DNA from: Bryobacterales bacterium
Lineage (GTDB): Bacteria; Acidobacteriota; Terriglobia; Bryobacterales; Bryobacteraceae
Reading direction: 5' to 3'
DNA length: 42,422 nucleotides
Assembly: GCA_027324255.1 (NCBI GenBank)
Contig: DAHVTI010000373.1
Span: 1 to 42,422, forward strand
Positions within the stretch are counted from its first letter, which is position 1; each line of letters starts with the position of its first letter. The notes under the pieces were generated by a model. It was not told the origin of the DNA and made no database searches. It saw only the letters and a list, made by a program, of their open reading frames with translations. The position numbers and the translations under genes were made by a program. Below, piece by piece: positions 7,886-20,082 of the stretch.

Positions 7886-9271
7886 GTGTCGAAGAAGTTA
7901 CTACTCTGGATGAGTCTCTTGCCGGCTGGAGTCGCCTTGGCGCAGGCTCCGCCGACCTTGGAGCAGAAAGTGGAGGCCCTGCAATCCGCCGTCGCTTCGG
8001 CTCAGACCTCCGGCGACAACGCCTGGATGCTGGCCAGTTGCGCGCTGGTGCTGCTGATGACCGGACCCGGCCTGGCGCTGTTCTACGGCGGCCTGGTTCG
8101 CCGCAAAAACGTGCTGGGCACCATGATGCACAGCTTCATCCTCATGGCCCTGGCTACCGTGATCTGGGCGGTCGTCGGCTACAGCCTCTCCTTTGGCGAG
8201 GGCAATCCCTTCGTGGGCGGATTCCAGTACCTGTTCCTGAACGGCGTGGGCATGCAGCCCAACGCCGATTACGCCGCCACCATTCCCCAACTCACGTTCA
8301 TGGCCTTCCAGATGATGTTCGCCATCATCACCCCCGCGCTGATCTCCGGCGCCTACGCCGAGCGCATCAAGTTCAACGCCATGCTGGTCTACACCGCCCT
8401 CTGGTTGTTCATCGTCTACTTCCCCATGGCGCACATGGTTTGGGGCAAGGGCGGACTGCTGAACGCCTTCCTGGGCGGCAAGATCCCCTGCTTCGATTTC
8501 GCCGGCGGCACCGTGGTCCATATCACTTCCGGCGTCTCCGCCCTCGTGGCGGCCCTCTACCTGAAACCGCGCAAAGGCTACCAGGAAGAGCCCATGCGGC
8601 CCCACTCGCTGGTGCTGAGCTTCATCGGCGCCTGCCTGCTGTGGTTCGGCTGGTTCGGCTTCAACGCCGGCTCCGCGCTGGGCGCCGGCGGCCTCGCCGC
8701 CTCGGCCTTCGTCGCCACCCACTTCGGCGCCGCCGCGGCCTCCGTCGGCTGGCTCCTGGCGGAATGGCTCAGAACGGGCAAACCCTCCGTGCTGGGCGGC
8801 ATTTCGGGTTGCGTGGCCGGACTGGTGGCCATCACCCCGGCTTCCGGCTTCGTCAAGCCCATGCCGGCCCTCCTCATCGGTTTCGCCGCCGGCATCTTCT
8901 GCTACTTCATGGTGGCCATCGTGAAGATGAAGCTGGGCTACGACGATTCGCTGGACGCCTTCGGCGTGCACGGCGCGGGCGGTACCCTCGGAGCCATCCT
9001 CACCGGTGTCTTCGCCACCAACGCCGTCAACAACGCATTGAAAGACTCGGCCGGCAACCCGCTGCCCCTGGGGCTGGTTGACGGCAACGCCGCGCAGATT
9101 GCCAATCAGGCCATCGGCGCCGGAATCGCGATCGTCTTGGGAGCGGTCGGCAGCTTTGTCTGCCTCAAGATCGCCGACCTGGTGTGCGGCCTGCGCGCCA
9201 GCGCCGAGCATGAAGTCGACGGCCTCGACCTCTCCATGCACGGCGAAGAAGGCTATAACCTGGAGGCCTGA
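7886..9271 (+). CDS. amtB: Ammonium transporter AmtB
   Basis: 461-residue Amt/Mep/Rh channel conducting ammonium across the inner membrane. Residues 1-20 look like a cleavable signal (ending VALAQA), followed by a short linker and about eleven membrane helices. The signature DFAGGTVVHITSG carries pore His212, and FGVHGAGGTLGAILTG carries pore His362, the twin-His pair of the family. The C-terminal tail EHEVDGLDLSMHGEEGYN is the conserved cytoplasmic segment that GlnK binds. The start is GTG, with AGGA 5 bases upstream and a second AGAGGAG slightly further. glnK follows after 12 bases, the classical amtB-glnK pairing, here in the order amtB first. Confidence 0.97.
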   Translation: MSKKLLLWMSLLPAGVALAQAPPTLEQKVEALQSAVASAQTSGDNAWMLASCALVLLMTGPGLALFYGGLVRRKNVLGTMMHSFILMALATVIWAVVGYSLSFGEGNPFVGGFQYLFLNGVGMQPNADYAATIPQLTFMAFQMMFAIITPALISGAYAERIKFNAMLVYTALWLFIVYFPMAHMVWGKGGLLNAFLGGKIPCFDFAGGTVVHITSGVSALVAALYLKPRKGYQEEPMRPHSLVLSFIGACLLWFGWFGFNAGSALGAGGLAASAFVATHFGAAAASVGWLLAEWLRTGKPSVLGGISGCVAGLVAITPASGFVKPMPALLIGFAAGIFCYFMVAIVKMKLGYDDSLDAFGVHGAGGTLGAILTGVFATNAVNNALKDSAGNPLPLGLVDGNAAQIANQAIGAGIAIVLGAVGSFVCLKIADLVCGLRASAEHEVDGLDLSMHGEEGYNLEA

Positions 9272-9280
9272 CCGAGGTAA

Positions 9281-12077
<2,797 letters not shown>

Positions 12078-12109
12078 AGCGCCTCTTTTCTGCAAGCGAT
12101 TTGAAACAG

Positions 12110-12129
12110 GCTGGTGGTATCATGCCAGC
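12110..12129 (+). promoter_or_regulatory. Candidate glgC promoter -10 box within a small dyad
   Basis: TATCAT at 12118-12123 matches the -10 consensus at five of six bases and lies 23 bases before the glgC start. It is enclosed by the inverted repeat GCTGG (12110-12114) and CCAGC (12125-12129), which could form a hairpin or a small operator. No good -35 box stands 16-18 bases upstream, so this is a weak call. Confidence 0.3.
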
Positions 12130-12146
12130 ACAAGGAGGTTCGTGGT

Positions 12147-13400
12147 ATGCAATTGCGCGTGCTGTCGTTCGTGCTCGCCGGCGGCAAAGGCACCAGGCTC
12201 TACCCGCTCACCAAGGAGCGCGCCAAGCCGGCCGTCCCCTTCGGCGGCCAGTATCGCATCATCGACTTCGTCCTCTCCAATCTCGTTAATTCCGGCATTC
12301 ATTCCATCTACGTCCTCATCCAATTCAAGAGCCAGTCGCTGCTCCAGCACCTGCGCGACGGCTGGGAGTTCTCCGGCATCCTCAAGGACCGCTACATCAT
12401 TCCCGTCCCCGCCCAGATGCGCTCCGCCGGCGAAACCTGGTACCGAGGCACCGCCGACGCCATCTACCAGAACCTCAACCTCATCGAGCAGTCCGACCCG
12501 CACGTCGTCTCCGTCTTCGGCGCCGATCACATCTACCGCATGAACATTCGCGAGATGATCGAGTTCCACGAACAGAAACGCGCCCAGGCCACCGTCGCCG
12601 CCATCCCCGTCCCCAAGGAGTACGCCAGCGAATTCGGAGTCATCGAAATCTCCCCCGACGGCCGCATCATCGCCTTCCATGAGAAGAAGGCCGACGCCCC
12701 CACCATGCCAGGCAACCCGGACATGGTGCTCGCCTCCATGGGCAACTACATCTTCTCCACCGGGCCGCTGCTCAAGTTCCTCCACGAGGATGGCCGCGAC
12801 GAACACTCCAGCCACGACTTCGGCCGCGACATCCTGCCCCAATGGGTCACCCGCGGCGACGTCTTCGCCTACGATTTCCAGACCAACCGCATCCCCGGCG
12901 ACCCCATCGGCGCCCCCGTCTACTGGCGCGACGTCGGCACCATCGACGCCTACTACGACGCCAATATGGACCTGCGCATGGTCACCCCCGTCCTCAATCT
13001 CTATAACCGCCAGTGGCCCCTCCGCACCGCCGGCTACGACGATCCGCCCCCCAAGTTCACTTTCGACGATCAGGACCGCCGCGGCGTGGCCATCGATTCC
13101 ATCGTCTCCTCCGGATCCATCCTCTCCGGCGGCAGCGTCAAGAACTCCATCATCGGCCGCGGCGTCCGCGTCCATTCCGGCGCCGTTGTCGAAGACTCCA
13201 TCGTCTTCGACAACTGCGACATCGGCCGCAAATGCCGTATCCGCCGCGCCATCCTCGACAAGAACGTCACCCTCCCCGAGGAGACCGTGATCGGCTACGA
13301 CCTCGACGCCGACCGCCAGAGGTACCACGTCACCGAGTCCGGCATCGTCGTCGTCGAGGGCCGCCGCTCCCGCGTCCAGGTCTCATCCATCGAAGTCTGA
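12147..13400 (+). CDS. glgC: Glucose-1-phosphate adenylyltransferase GlgC
   Basis: 417-residue ADP-glucose pyrophosphorylase, first committed step of bacterial glycogen synthesis. Motifs in order: nucleotide-binding VLAGGKGTRLYPLT (10-23) with AKPAVPFGG, WYRGTADAIYQN, catalytic FGADHIYRMN, sugar-phosphate site EFGVIE, then YWRDVGTIDAYY and a C-terminal left-handed beta-helix with hexapeptide-like repeats (SIVSSGSILSGG, NSIIGRGVRVHSG). AGGAGG stands 8 bases before the chosen ATG; the frame is open 11 codons upstream but without support. Length fits the 415-430 usual for the family. It lies 69 bases after glnD and may be read from its own promoter. No other glycogen gene is in the window. Confidence 0.96.
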   Translation: MQLRVLSFVLAGGKGTRLYPLTKERAKPAVPFGGQYRIIDFVLSNLVNSGIHSIYVLIQFKSQSLLQHLRDGWEFSGILKDRYIIPVPAQMRSAGETWYRGTADAIYQNLNLIEQSDPHVVSVFGADHIYRMNIREMIEFHEQKRAQATVAAIPVPKEYASEFGVIEISPDGRIIAFHEKKADAPTMPGNPDMVLASMGNYIFSTGPLLKFLHEDGRDEHSSHDFGRDILPQWVTRGDVFAYDFQTNRIPGDPIGAPVYWRDVGTIDAYYDANMDLRMVTPVLNLYNRQWPLRTAGYDDPPPKFTFDDQDRRGVAIDSIVSSGSILSGGSVKNSIIGRGVRVHSGAVVEDSIVFDNCDIGRKCRIRRAILDKNVTLPEETVIGYDLDADRQRYHVTESGIVVVEGRRSRVQVSSIEV

Positions 13401-13469
13401 AGCTCCGGCTCAGCCCTCGATCCAGTCGTCCTCCCACCTGACTGCGCCTGCTTCCCCGGATCGGGAAGA

Positions 13470-14024
13470 ATGCACGTTGCGCACTCAGCCTCGGCCCAGG
13501 TGCGGTCAGCTTTGAACGGAACTATTGCCGGCGCCTCCGGCTCCACCTTTGCCCTCGCTTCCAAGCCCGGCAACGATTCGACTACTTCGCTCAGTTTCAG
13601 CAGCGTCGGGGACTTCCAGACGCTGAACCTCGGTTTGGCCAGCGGCGAAAACTCCATCGGGCAGAACTACCCGATCATCTCTCCCCGTTTACCGCGGTAA
13701 TTCTGGGCGGGTAGACATTCATCCTCTCACCGGTGATCACCGAGAGCACCCAGAGCGCGGACAGCATTACATTCACTTCCGGTCATCCAGTGGCGTGAAA
13801 CCAACTCTTCAACCTGAGGCGCAAGTCAGAGCAGCAACCAGAACGACACCGGCTCCAACGGGCGCTCGTTTGAATCGCTGACGATGACATAAGTTCCGCA
13901 GCCTCTGCCGCCGCGTCTCGCCGAGCCGGTTCCAGAGCCTGCGTCCCTGACCTTCGTTGGCGCCGGTCTCACCGGGTTGGTCCATTCGCGACGCTGCCTG
14001 CCCTCTACTCCTCCGCCGTCCTGA
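13470..14024 (+). pseudogene. Decayed PEP-CTERM secreted protein gene
   Basis: This stretch has no intact gene but translates piecewise into one protein. Reading from 13470 gives a Ser/Thr/Gly-rich segment (SSVGDFQTLNLGLASGENS, then IGQNYPIISP). After a run of C near 13681-13686 the match continues one frame over as FTAVILGG, a TAG at 13712, TFILSPVITES and QSADSITFTSGHPVA, a TGA at 13796, then NQLFNL. Near 13818 it returns to the first frame as ASQSSNQNDTGSNGRSFES, a TAA at 13890, and ends with VPEPASLTFVGAGLTGL and an Arg pair. That ending matches the PEP-CTERM sorting signal handled by exosortases. No N-terminal signal peptide is visible, so the 5' end is probably lost. The last 20 bases overlap the convergent symporter gene. 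Confidence 0.72.
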
Positions 14025-15642
14025 ACTCAGCCAGCGCCAACCCCGTTCCCATCACCACCGCGCACCCCAGCACGTTCAGCCACAGGAACGCCACTTCCGT
14101 CCCGCTCCACACCGCGAACACCACCGCCTCGCCCACCAGCACCGCCGCAAATGCCGCCGTCCCCTTCACCTTCGGGAAGAAGAAAGCCAGCACGAACACT
14201 CCCAGCATGGAGCCGTAGAAGAGCGACCCCAGCTTGTTTACCGCCTCCACCAGCGATCCCAGGCCCTGCGCGTAATACGCCGTCACCACCGCATACAACC
14301 CCCAGAACCCGGTCAGCCAGCGCGAGGCCGCCAGGTAGTGCCGGTCCTCCGCATCCGGGCGCACGAAGCGCTTGTAGACGTCGATGACGCTCACCGTGGC
14401 CAGCGAGTTGACCTCTGCGGAGGCCGTCGACATCGCCGCAGCGAAGATGGCAGCCATCACCAGGCCCACCACGCCCACCGGCATGTAGCGCGTCACGAAC
14501 TGCAGGAAAATGTAGTTCGTGTCCTTGGCGCCGTTCTGCCCGGTAGCCCGCCCGGCCGCCTCGGCGGCGCCGGCCCGCGCGGCGTCCAGGTCTCTCTGCG
14601 CCGCGCGGAATTTCTCCCAATCCGACGTTCGTGCCGCCGCCCGCCGCGCCTCAAACGCCGCGTTGTAGCGCGCCTGCACGGCGCTGGAACCGGCCTGCCT
14701 CTCAAACGCCGCGTTCAACTCCGGATTGAAGTTCACCGGCGGCTTCTCGTAGACGTAAAACACGAACACCATGGCGCCCGTGAACAGGATGAAGAACTGC
14801 ATCGGGATCTTCGCCACCGCGTTGAACAGCAGGCTCAGCCGCATCTGCGTGACGTCGCGCCCCGTCAGGTAACGCTGCACCTGGCTCTGGTCGCAGCCGA
14901 AGTAAGCCAGCGCCAGGAACATCCCGCCGATCACGCCGCTCCACACGTTGTACTGGTCGTTGAACGAGAAGCTCCAGACGGCCGGGTTCAGCCGCCCCGC
15001 CGCCCCCGCCAGCGAAAGTGCCTGCGTGAATGGCAGGTCCGCGGGCAGCAGCAGCACCGCCGTCGTCAGGGCGGCGATCAGCCCCGCGATCATGATGATC
15101 ATCTGCAGCACGTCCGTCCACGTCACTGCCTGGATGCCGCCGCTCACCGTGTAGCTCACCACCAGGATGCCCATCAGCAGCGTCGTCCACTGGCTCGGCC
15201 AGCCCAGGATCACCGTCAGCACCACGGCCGGCGCGGACAGGGAAACCCCCACCGCCAGCCCGCGCGACAGTAGAAAGATCACGCCCACCAGCGCCCGCGT
15301 CTTGGCGTCGAACCGCTTCTCCAGGAACTCGTACGCCGTGTAGACCCCGCTATGGTGGAATCGCGGCACGGCAATGGCCGCGATGGCGATCATCGCCAGC
15401 GGCAGGCCCAGGTACATCTGCACGAACCGCATCCCGTCCGCGTAGCTCTGCCCCGTGGTCGAAATGAACGTGATGGCGCTGGCCTGCGTCGCCATGATCG
15501 ACAGCGCCATGGCGTACCATGGCATGCTCTTCCCCGCCAGCAGGTATTTCGAGGTCGTGTCGCTGCCCCGCCCGCGCCACATGCCGTAGGCGGCGATGCC
15601 CGCCAGCGACAACACCAGCACCACCCAATCGGCGGGCCTCAC
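14005..15642 (-). CDS. Sodium/solute symporter (SSS family)
   Basis: 545-residue inner-membrane transporter with about 13 hydrophobic helices and SSS-family segments (ADWVVLVLSL at the start, KYLLAGKSMPWYAMALS, FISTTGQSYADG, SRGLAVGVSLSAPAVVL, QSQVQRYL). Substrate is unknown. An Ala/Arg-rich soluble insert of about 75 residues, probably a helical hairpin, interrupts the membrane helices near residues 318-392. The start is GTG at 15640-15642, giving MRPADWVV, with GGAG 9 bases upstream; the frame runs further upstream, but that part is the frame-shifted copy of a small gene. The GTG overlaps the TGA of that small gene (GTGA), so the two are coupled. It lies last in a three-gene operon with an exported PIG-L protein, which may produce its substrate (inference). 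Confidence 0.92.
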   Translation of the reverse strand: MRPADWVVLVLSLAGIAAYGMWRGRGSDTTSKYLLAGKSMPWYAMALSIMATQASAITFISTTGQSYADGMRFVQMYLGLPLAMIAIAAIAVPRFHHSGVYTAYEFLEKRFDAKTRALVGVIFLLSRGLAVGVSLSAPAVVLTVILGWPSQWTTLLMGILVVSYTVSGGIQAVTWTDVLQMIIMIAGLIAALTTAVLLLPADLPFTQALSLAGAAGRLNPAVWSFSFNDQYNVWSGVIGGMFLALAYFGCDQSQVQRYLTGRDVTQMRLSLLFNAVAKIPMQFFILFTGAMVFVFYVYEKPPVNFNPELNAAFERQAGSSAVQARYNAAFEARRAAARTSDWEKFRAAQRDLDAARAGAAEAAGRATGQNGAKDTNYIFLQFVTRYMPVGVVGLVMAAIFAAAMSTASAEVNSLATVSVIDVYKRFVRPDAEDRHYLAASRWLTGFWGLYAVVTAYYAQGLGSLVEAVNKLGSLFYGSMLGVFVLAFFFPKVKGTAAFAAVLVGEAVVFAVWSGTEVAFLWLNVLGCAVVMGTGLALAEFRTAEE

Positions 15643-15761
15643 CGGTTCCAACTCCAGGTGAACCAACTGAACAGCGCGATCACCGCCGCCAGGTACAGCA
15701 CGACGGCCGAATAGATCCGCCGCCACGTGCGTAGAAAGGGAGGCCGCTCATCCTGCGTCAT
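15639..15761 (-). CDS. 40-residue single-pass membrane protein
   Basis: A short gene between the PIG-L protein and the symporter. It encodes MTQDERPPFLRTWRRIYSAV followed by a hydrophobic helix (about residues 18-34) and ends FTWSWNR. The charged N-terminus (R11, R14, R15) before the helix predicts N-in, C-out. Its ATG overlaps the TGA of the upstream gene (ATGA, 15758-15761) and its TGA overlaps the GTG of the symporter (GTGA, 15639-15642), so it completes a chain of two 4-base overlaps. This leaves little doubt it is translated. Its role is unknown; a small accessory subunit of the symporter is plausible from position (inference). It is too short for most automatic annotation. Confidence 0.85.
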   Translation of the reverse strand: MTQDERPPFLRTWRRIYSAVVLYLAAVIALFSWFTWSWNR

Positions 15762-18271
15762 CGTTGCCCCGCGCTCACGATGTTGGCGAACAGTTTGTAA
15801 GCCCCGGGAACGCCGGCCGGCAGCTCCCGGAACCAGTCGTACGACGTGTAGACATACGCGCCCTGTCCCACGCGAGTATAAAGCAGGCCGCCCTTGCGCG
15901 CCGGCTCGCCGGGGTCGTGGCTCTCGAGCACCGCCTCATACCGCGCGTCCCACTCCGCCGGGAAGTACAGCGCCCGCTCCTGCACCCAGCCGCCGAAATC
16001 CGCCTGCGTGATGTGGTTCGGCAACTGCAGCAGCCGGTGGTCCGGCAGCAGGAATTCCACCGGCGCCTCTTCCACCGTGGTCCGGTCGCGCCCGATCCGC
16101 AGCGGGTACGGGCCGACATTCTTCAGCGCGCCCGGATCTCCGCCGCCCGGCCCGCCGTCCAGCGTGTTGTACTGCACCACCAGCGTGCCGCCCCGCTCCA
16201 TGTACTCGCGCAGCCGCGCGTGCGCCGCGCGCAGGTCTTCCCGAACGTTCCAGGCCCGCACGCCGGTCACGATCGCGTCAAACCGCCGCAAATCGCCCTG
16301 CGCCAGGTCCCCGGCGCCCAGCAGCGTCACCTCGCAGCCCATCTCCTTCAGCGCCTCCGGCACCAGGTCCCCGGCGCCCATCACGTAGCCCACCCGCTTC
16401 GCCGTCACCCGCACGTCTTCGCGCAGCGCTTTCGTCGCCGCCGCGCGCAGCACCGTCTGTGGGGGAATGTGCTCGTAGTCGATCAGCGCCACCGCGTTCG
16501 ACCACTCGAATCCGTTCGTCTTCGCCGTCATCCGCAGTTCGCCCCGGCTCTGCGCCGCCGGCGGCGTGATGCGGAACCGCGCCGTGGCTACCTGCCCGCT
16601 CTCGGCCAGCGTGAACGGCGCCGACCCGGGCGACACCTGCCAGCCCGCCGGAGCCTGCACGCTCACCGTGCCCGATGCCGCCCCCGCGTTCGCCTTCACC
16701 TCCACCCGCACCTGCCGCGGCTCTGCCGTGGAGAAGAGCAGCGGGGTGTCGGAGAGCTTCAACGACACGGCCGGCACAATCACGAACGGCCGCGTCAGCT
16801 CTCCGCGCACGCGGTCCACGTACCGGTTCTCCACCGGCCGTGTGATCTCGATCGGCGCCCCCTCCACTTCCAGTTGGAAGCGCGCCGACAGCGCCGGTGC
16901 CGCCTCCGCCGGGCCGATGTCCAGCGGGTTGGAAATGGTATACAGGTTGCCCTTCCGCGGCTCCCGCAGTTGCAGCGGCTGCGAGAGCGCCTGATGCTCC
17001 GGGACCTTCAGCGTAGTCTTTGCGCTGTAGGGCAGGTTGCCGGCCAGGCCGGAGCCAGTGAATCCCGGCGCGCCCGCCATCCCTTTCAGCTCCGCGCCGG
17101 CCAGCCGGACTCTGGCCTTGCCCCGGTTCACCGCGCTCAGCGTCAGGCCCACTTCGCTCCCCGGCGTCGCCAGCGCCCGCGCCGCGCTCACGTCCACCCA
17201 TACGCCGGCCGCCAGCGCGATCGCCTCGTCGAACTCGCTCAGCTTCCTCTTCGCATCCGGGTGGTCCAGCGCCCTGGCCAGCTTCCGCGCCCGCAGCAGG
17301 GCCGGCAGAGTCTTCTCCGGCGCCTCCATCTGGTAGGCCGCCAGCGCCTCTCCCAGCGCTTTGTCCACCGCCTCGCCGCCGGGGAAGCGCTTCCACGACA
17401 CGTCCACGTCGTCGAAAAAGTCCTGCTTCGCCGGCTCGCCGGCGTAGAGGAACAGGTAGTTCGGCAGTGTGCCCTTCCGCTCCGCCGAGCCGAAGCCCTG
17501 GCTGCGGTGCTGGCTGCGGCTCAGGCCGGCCAGCTCTCCGTAGCTCATCCCCAGCACCGGGCTGTATTCGCCCGTGTCCACCATCAGCCGGTTCGGCGTC
17601 TTGTCGAGTTCCCGCTCCTGCTGGCGCGTGAAGCTGAAGCCGTTCCACAGCAGTCGCTTCGCCTGCCACGGCTCCGCGTACTTCAACTGTTCGGGAAATG
17701 CCTTCGGGTCCGCTGCCAGCTTGAAAGCCTCCTGCCCCAGGATCGAAGACGCCTGGTGGTGGCCGTGCCCGTCGCGCGTCGTGCCGGAGAATCGCAGCAA
17801 GACCACGTCCGGCCGGAACCGCCGGATCACCCACACCACGTCCGACAGCACATCCTGCCGGCCCCACTTCGCCAGGGTCTCGTCCGCCGTCTTCGAGAAC
17901 CCGAAGTCGATGGCCCGCGTGAAGTACTGCTCCGCGCCGTCGATCCGCCGCGCCGCCAGCAGTTCCTGCGTGCGGATCACTCCCAGCAGGTCGCCCTGCT
18001 CGTCGCCGATCAGGTTCTGCCCGCCCTCGCCGCGCGTCAGTGACAGGTAGCCCGTGCGCAGCTTGCGCCCCTGCGCGCAGTATGCCAGCAGCGCCGTGTT
18101 CTCGTCGTCCGGGTGGGCGGCGATCATCAGTACGCTGCCCACTACGCGCAGCCGTTCCAGTCGCTGGTAGAGCGCGGGCGCGCCGCCCAGCCGGCGGAAT
18201 TCAGCGGAAAGCGGAGCGGCCAGGGCCAGCGCCGCCGCGATGGCACACAGCCGTCGAGCGATGTTCTTCAT
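15758..18271 (-). CDS. Exported PIG-L/LmbE deacetylase with C-terminal GATase1-like domain
   Basis: 837 residues. The signal peptide spans residues 1-23 (ending PLSA). The PIG-L domain follows, with the zinc site AHPDDE (52-57) and HGHHQ (169-173); this family removes N-acetyl groups from sugar amides. Residues about 360-600 are beta-sandwich-like with alternating polar strands (NEW3-like). The last 220 residues (DAIVTGVRAWN, YMERGGTLVVQYN) resemble class I glutamine-amidotransferase or ThuA folds; no catalytic Cys was identified. Start MKNIARRLCA gives the best signal peptide; an ATG 7 codons earlier is possible. TACAAT at 18291-18296 is a likely -10 box 19 bases before the start. It is first in an operon with a small membrane protein and a symporter, which suggests a substrate processed in the periplasm and then imported. 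Confidence 0.88.
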   Translation of the reverse strand: MKNIARRLCAIAAALALAAPLSAEFRRLGGAPALYQRLERLRVVGSVLMIAAHPDDENTALLAYCAQGRKLRTGYLSLTRGEGGQNLIGDEQGDLLGVIRTQELLAARRIDGAEQYFTRAIDFGFSKTADETLAKWGRQDVLSDVVWVIRRFRPDVVLLRFSGTTRDGHGHHQASSILGQEAFKLAADPKAFPEQLKYAEPWQAKRLLWNGFSFTRQQERELDKTPNRLMVDTGEYSPVLGMSYGELAGLSRSQHRSQGFGSAERKGTLPNYLFLYAGEPAKQDFFDDVDVSWKRFPGGEAVDKALGEALAAYQMEAPEKTLPALLRARKLARALDHPDAKRKLSEFDEAIALAAGVWVDVSAARALATPGSEVGLTLSAVNRGKARVRLAGAELKGMAGAPGFTGSGLAGNLPYSAKTTLKVPEHQALSQPLQLREPRKGNLYTISNPLDIGPAEAAPALSARFQLEVEGAPIEITRPVENRYVDRVRGELTRPFVIVPAVSLKLSDTPLLFSTAEPRQVRVEVKANAGAASGTVSVQAPAGWQVSPGSAPFTLAESGQVATARFRITPPAAQSRGELRMTAKTNGFEWSNAVALIDYEHIPPQTVLRAAATKALREDVRVTAKRVGYVMGAGDLVPEALKEMGCEVTLLGAGDLAQGDLRRFDAIVTGVRAWNVREDLRAAHARLREYMERGGTLVVQYNTLDGGPGGGDPGALKNVGPYPLRIGRDRTTVEEAPVEFLLPDHRLLQLPNHITQADFGGWVQERALYFPAEWDARYEAVLESHDPGEPARKGGLLYTRVGQGAYVYTSYDWFRELPAGVPGAYKLFANIVSAGQR

Positions 18272-18320
18272 GGCGGGAATAGGTCTTATCATTGTAACCG
18301 CCGTCCGCCGCCCCGGCCTC

Positions 18321-18363
18321 AAAACGGAAAGCGGCGGGTGCCCCGTCCCGGGATGCCCGCCGC
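18321..18363 (-). terminator. Intrinsic terminator of the bacterioferritin gene
   Basis: GCGGCGGG (18331-18338) pairs with CCCGCCGC (18356-18363), with partial pairing further in. Read on the minus strand the hairpin is followed by TTTCCGTTTT. It lies 22 bases beyond the bacterioferritin stop codon, the expected place. Confidence 0.65.
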
Positions 18364-18385
18364 GTGTCTGCCAGTCCGCTGAAAA

Positions 18386-18862
18386 CTACTTGTCTTCCTT
18401 GATCTGCTGCGCCAGGTAGTTCTCGTAGCCCATCTCCTGGATCATGTACAACTGCGCTTCCAGGTAATCCACGTGGTGCTCCTCGTCCTTCAGGATCGAC
18501 TCGAACAGGTCGCGCGAGCCGTTGTCGCCCGCCGCCACCGCCGCGTTGATGGCCCGGTTCAGGCGCGGCACCGCTTCCATCTCCAGCGCCAGGTCGTTCT
18601 CGAACTGCTCCTTCACGTTTTGCCCGATTCGCAGCTCGAACAGCTTGCTCATGTTCGGCGAGCCGTCCAGGTACAGCAGCCTGTGCAGCAGCTTCTCCGC
18701 GTGCACCATCTCCTCGATCGACTCTTTCTTCGTGATCTTCGCCAGCCTCTCGTAGCCCCAGTTCTCCATCATCTCCGCGTGGAGAAAGTACTGGTTGATG
18801 GCCGTCAGTTCAGCCGTGAGCGTCTCCTGCAGGAACTCGAGAACCTTTGCATCACCCTTCAT
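18386..18862 (-). CDS. bfr: Bacterioferritin Bfr
   Basis: 158-residue, 24-meric, haem-containing iron-storage protein. All ferroxidase ligands are in place by standard numbering: E18, E51, H54, E94, E127 and H130. Met52, which binds haem between subunits, is conserved (IEEMVHAE), so this is a true bacterioferritin rather than a ferritin. The length equals that of the E. coli protein. AAGGAG stands 8 bases before the ATG. It is a single gene with its own candidate promoter and terminator, divergent from the glycine cleavage operon. No bacterioferritin-associated ferredoxin is adjacent, and I saw no clear Fur box. Confidence 0.97.
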   Translation of the reverse strand: MKGDAKVLEFLQETLTAELTAINQYFLHAEMMENWGYERLAKITKKESIEEMVHAEKLLHRLLYLDGSPNMSKLFELRIGQNVKEQFENDLALEMEAVPRLNRAINAAVAAGDNGSRDLFESILKDEEHHVDYLEAQLYMIQEMGYENYLAQQIKEDK

Positions 18863-18908
18863 CGCTTGCGCTCCTTATTTCCCGGTCGTTCTTTCCTCTG
18901 ACACCCGA

Positions 18909-18935
18909 ATTGTAGCCTTGCCGCCAACGCGACAA
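18909..18935 (-). promoter_or_regulatory. Candidate sigma-70 promoter of bfr
   Basis: On the minus strand, TACAAT (18909-18914) matches the -10 consensus at five of six bases. TTGTCG (18930-18935) stands 15 bases upstream, or TTGTTG (18933-18938) at 18 bases. The -10 box ends 46 bases before the bfr start. The -35 part is uncertain. Confidence 0.42.
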
Positions 18936-18993
18936 CAACGTCCGAAACACCGCCTCGCATGCCTCCGATGGCGTATCTTAGATGGAGGTGAAC

Positions 18994-20078
<1,085 letters not shown>

Positions 20079-20082
<4 letters not shown>

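Noticed and set aside
13957-15273. 438-codon plus-strand frame over the symporter gene
   Set aside because: Antisense shadow rich in His/Arg/Gln; it also begins inside the PEP-CTERM remnant in a different frame.
16300-16385. 18-base direct repeat (CCAGGTCCCCGGCGCCCA) inside the PIG-L gene
   Set aside because: It encodes two similar GAGDL segments in the same domain with the same codon choice; no sign of a mobile or regulatory repeat.
18863-18993. Glycine riboswitch before gcvT
   Set aside because: Only 131 bases are available, shared with the divergent bfr promoter, and no tandem aptamer-like structure was recognised.
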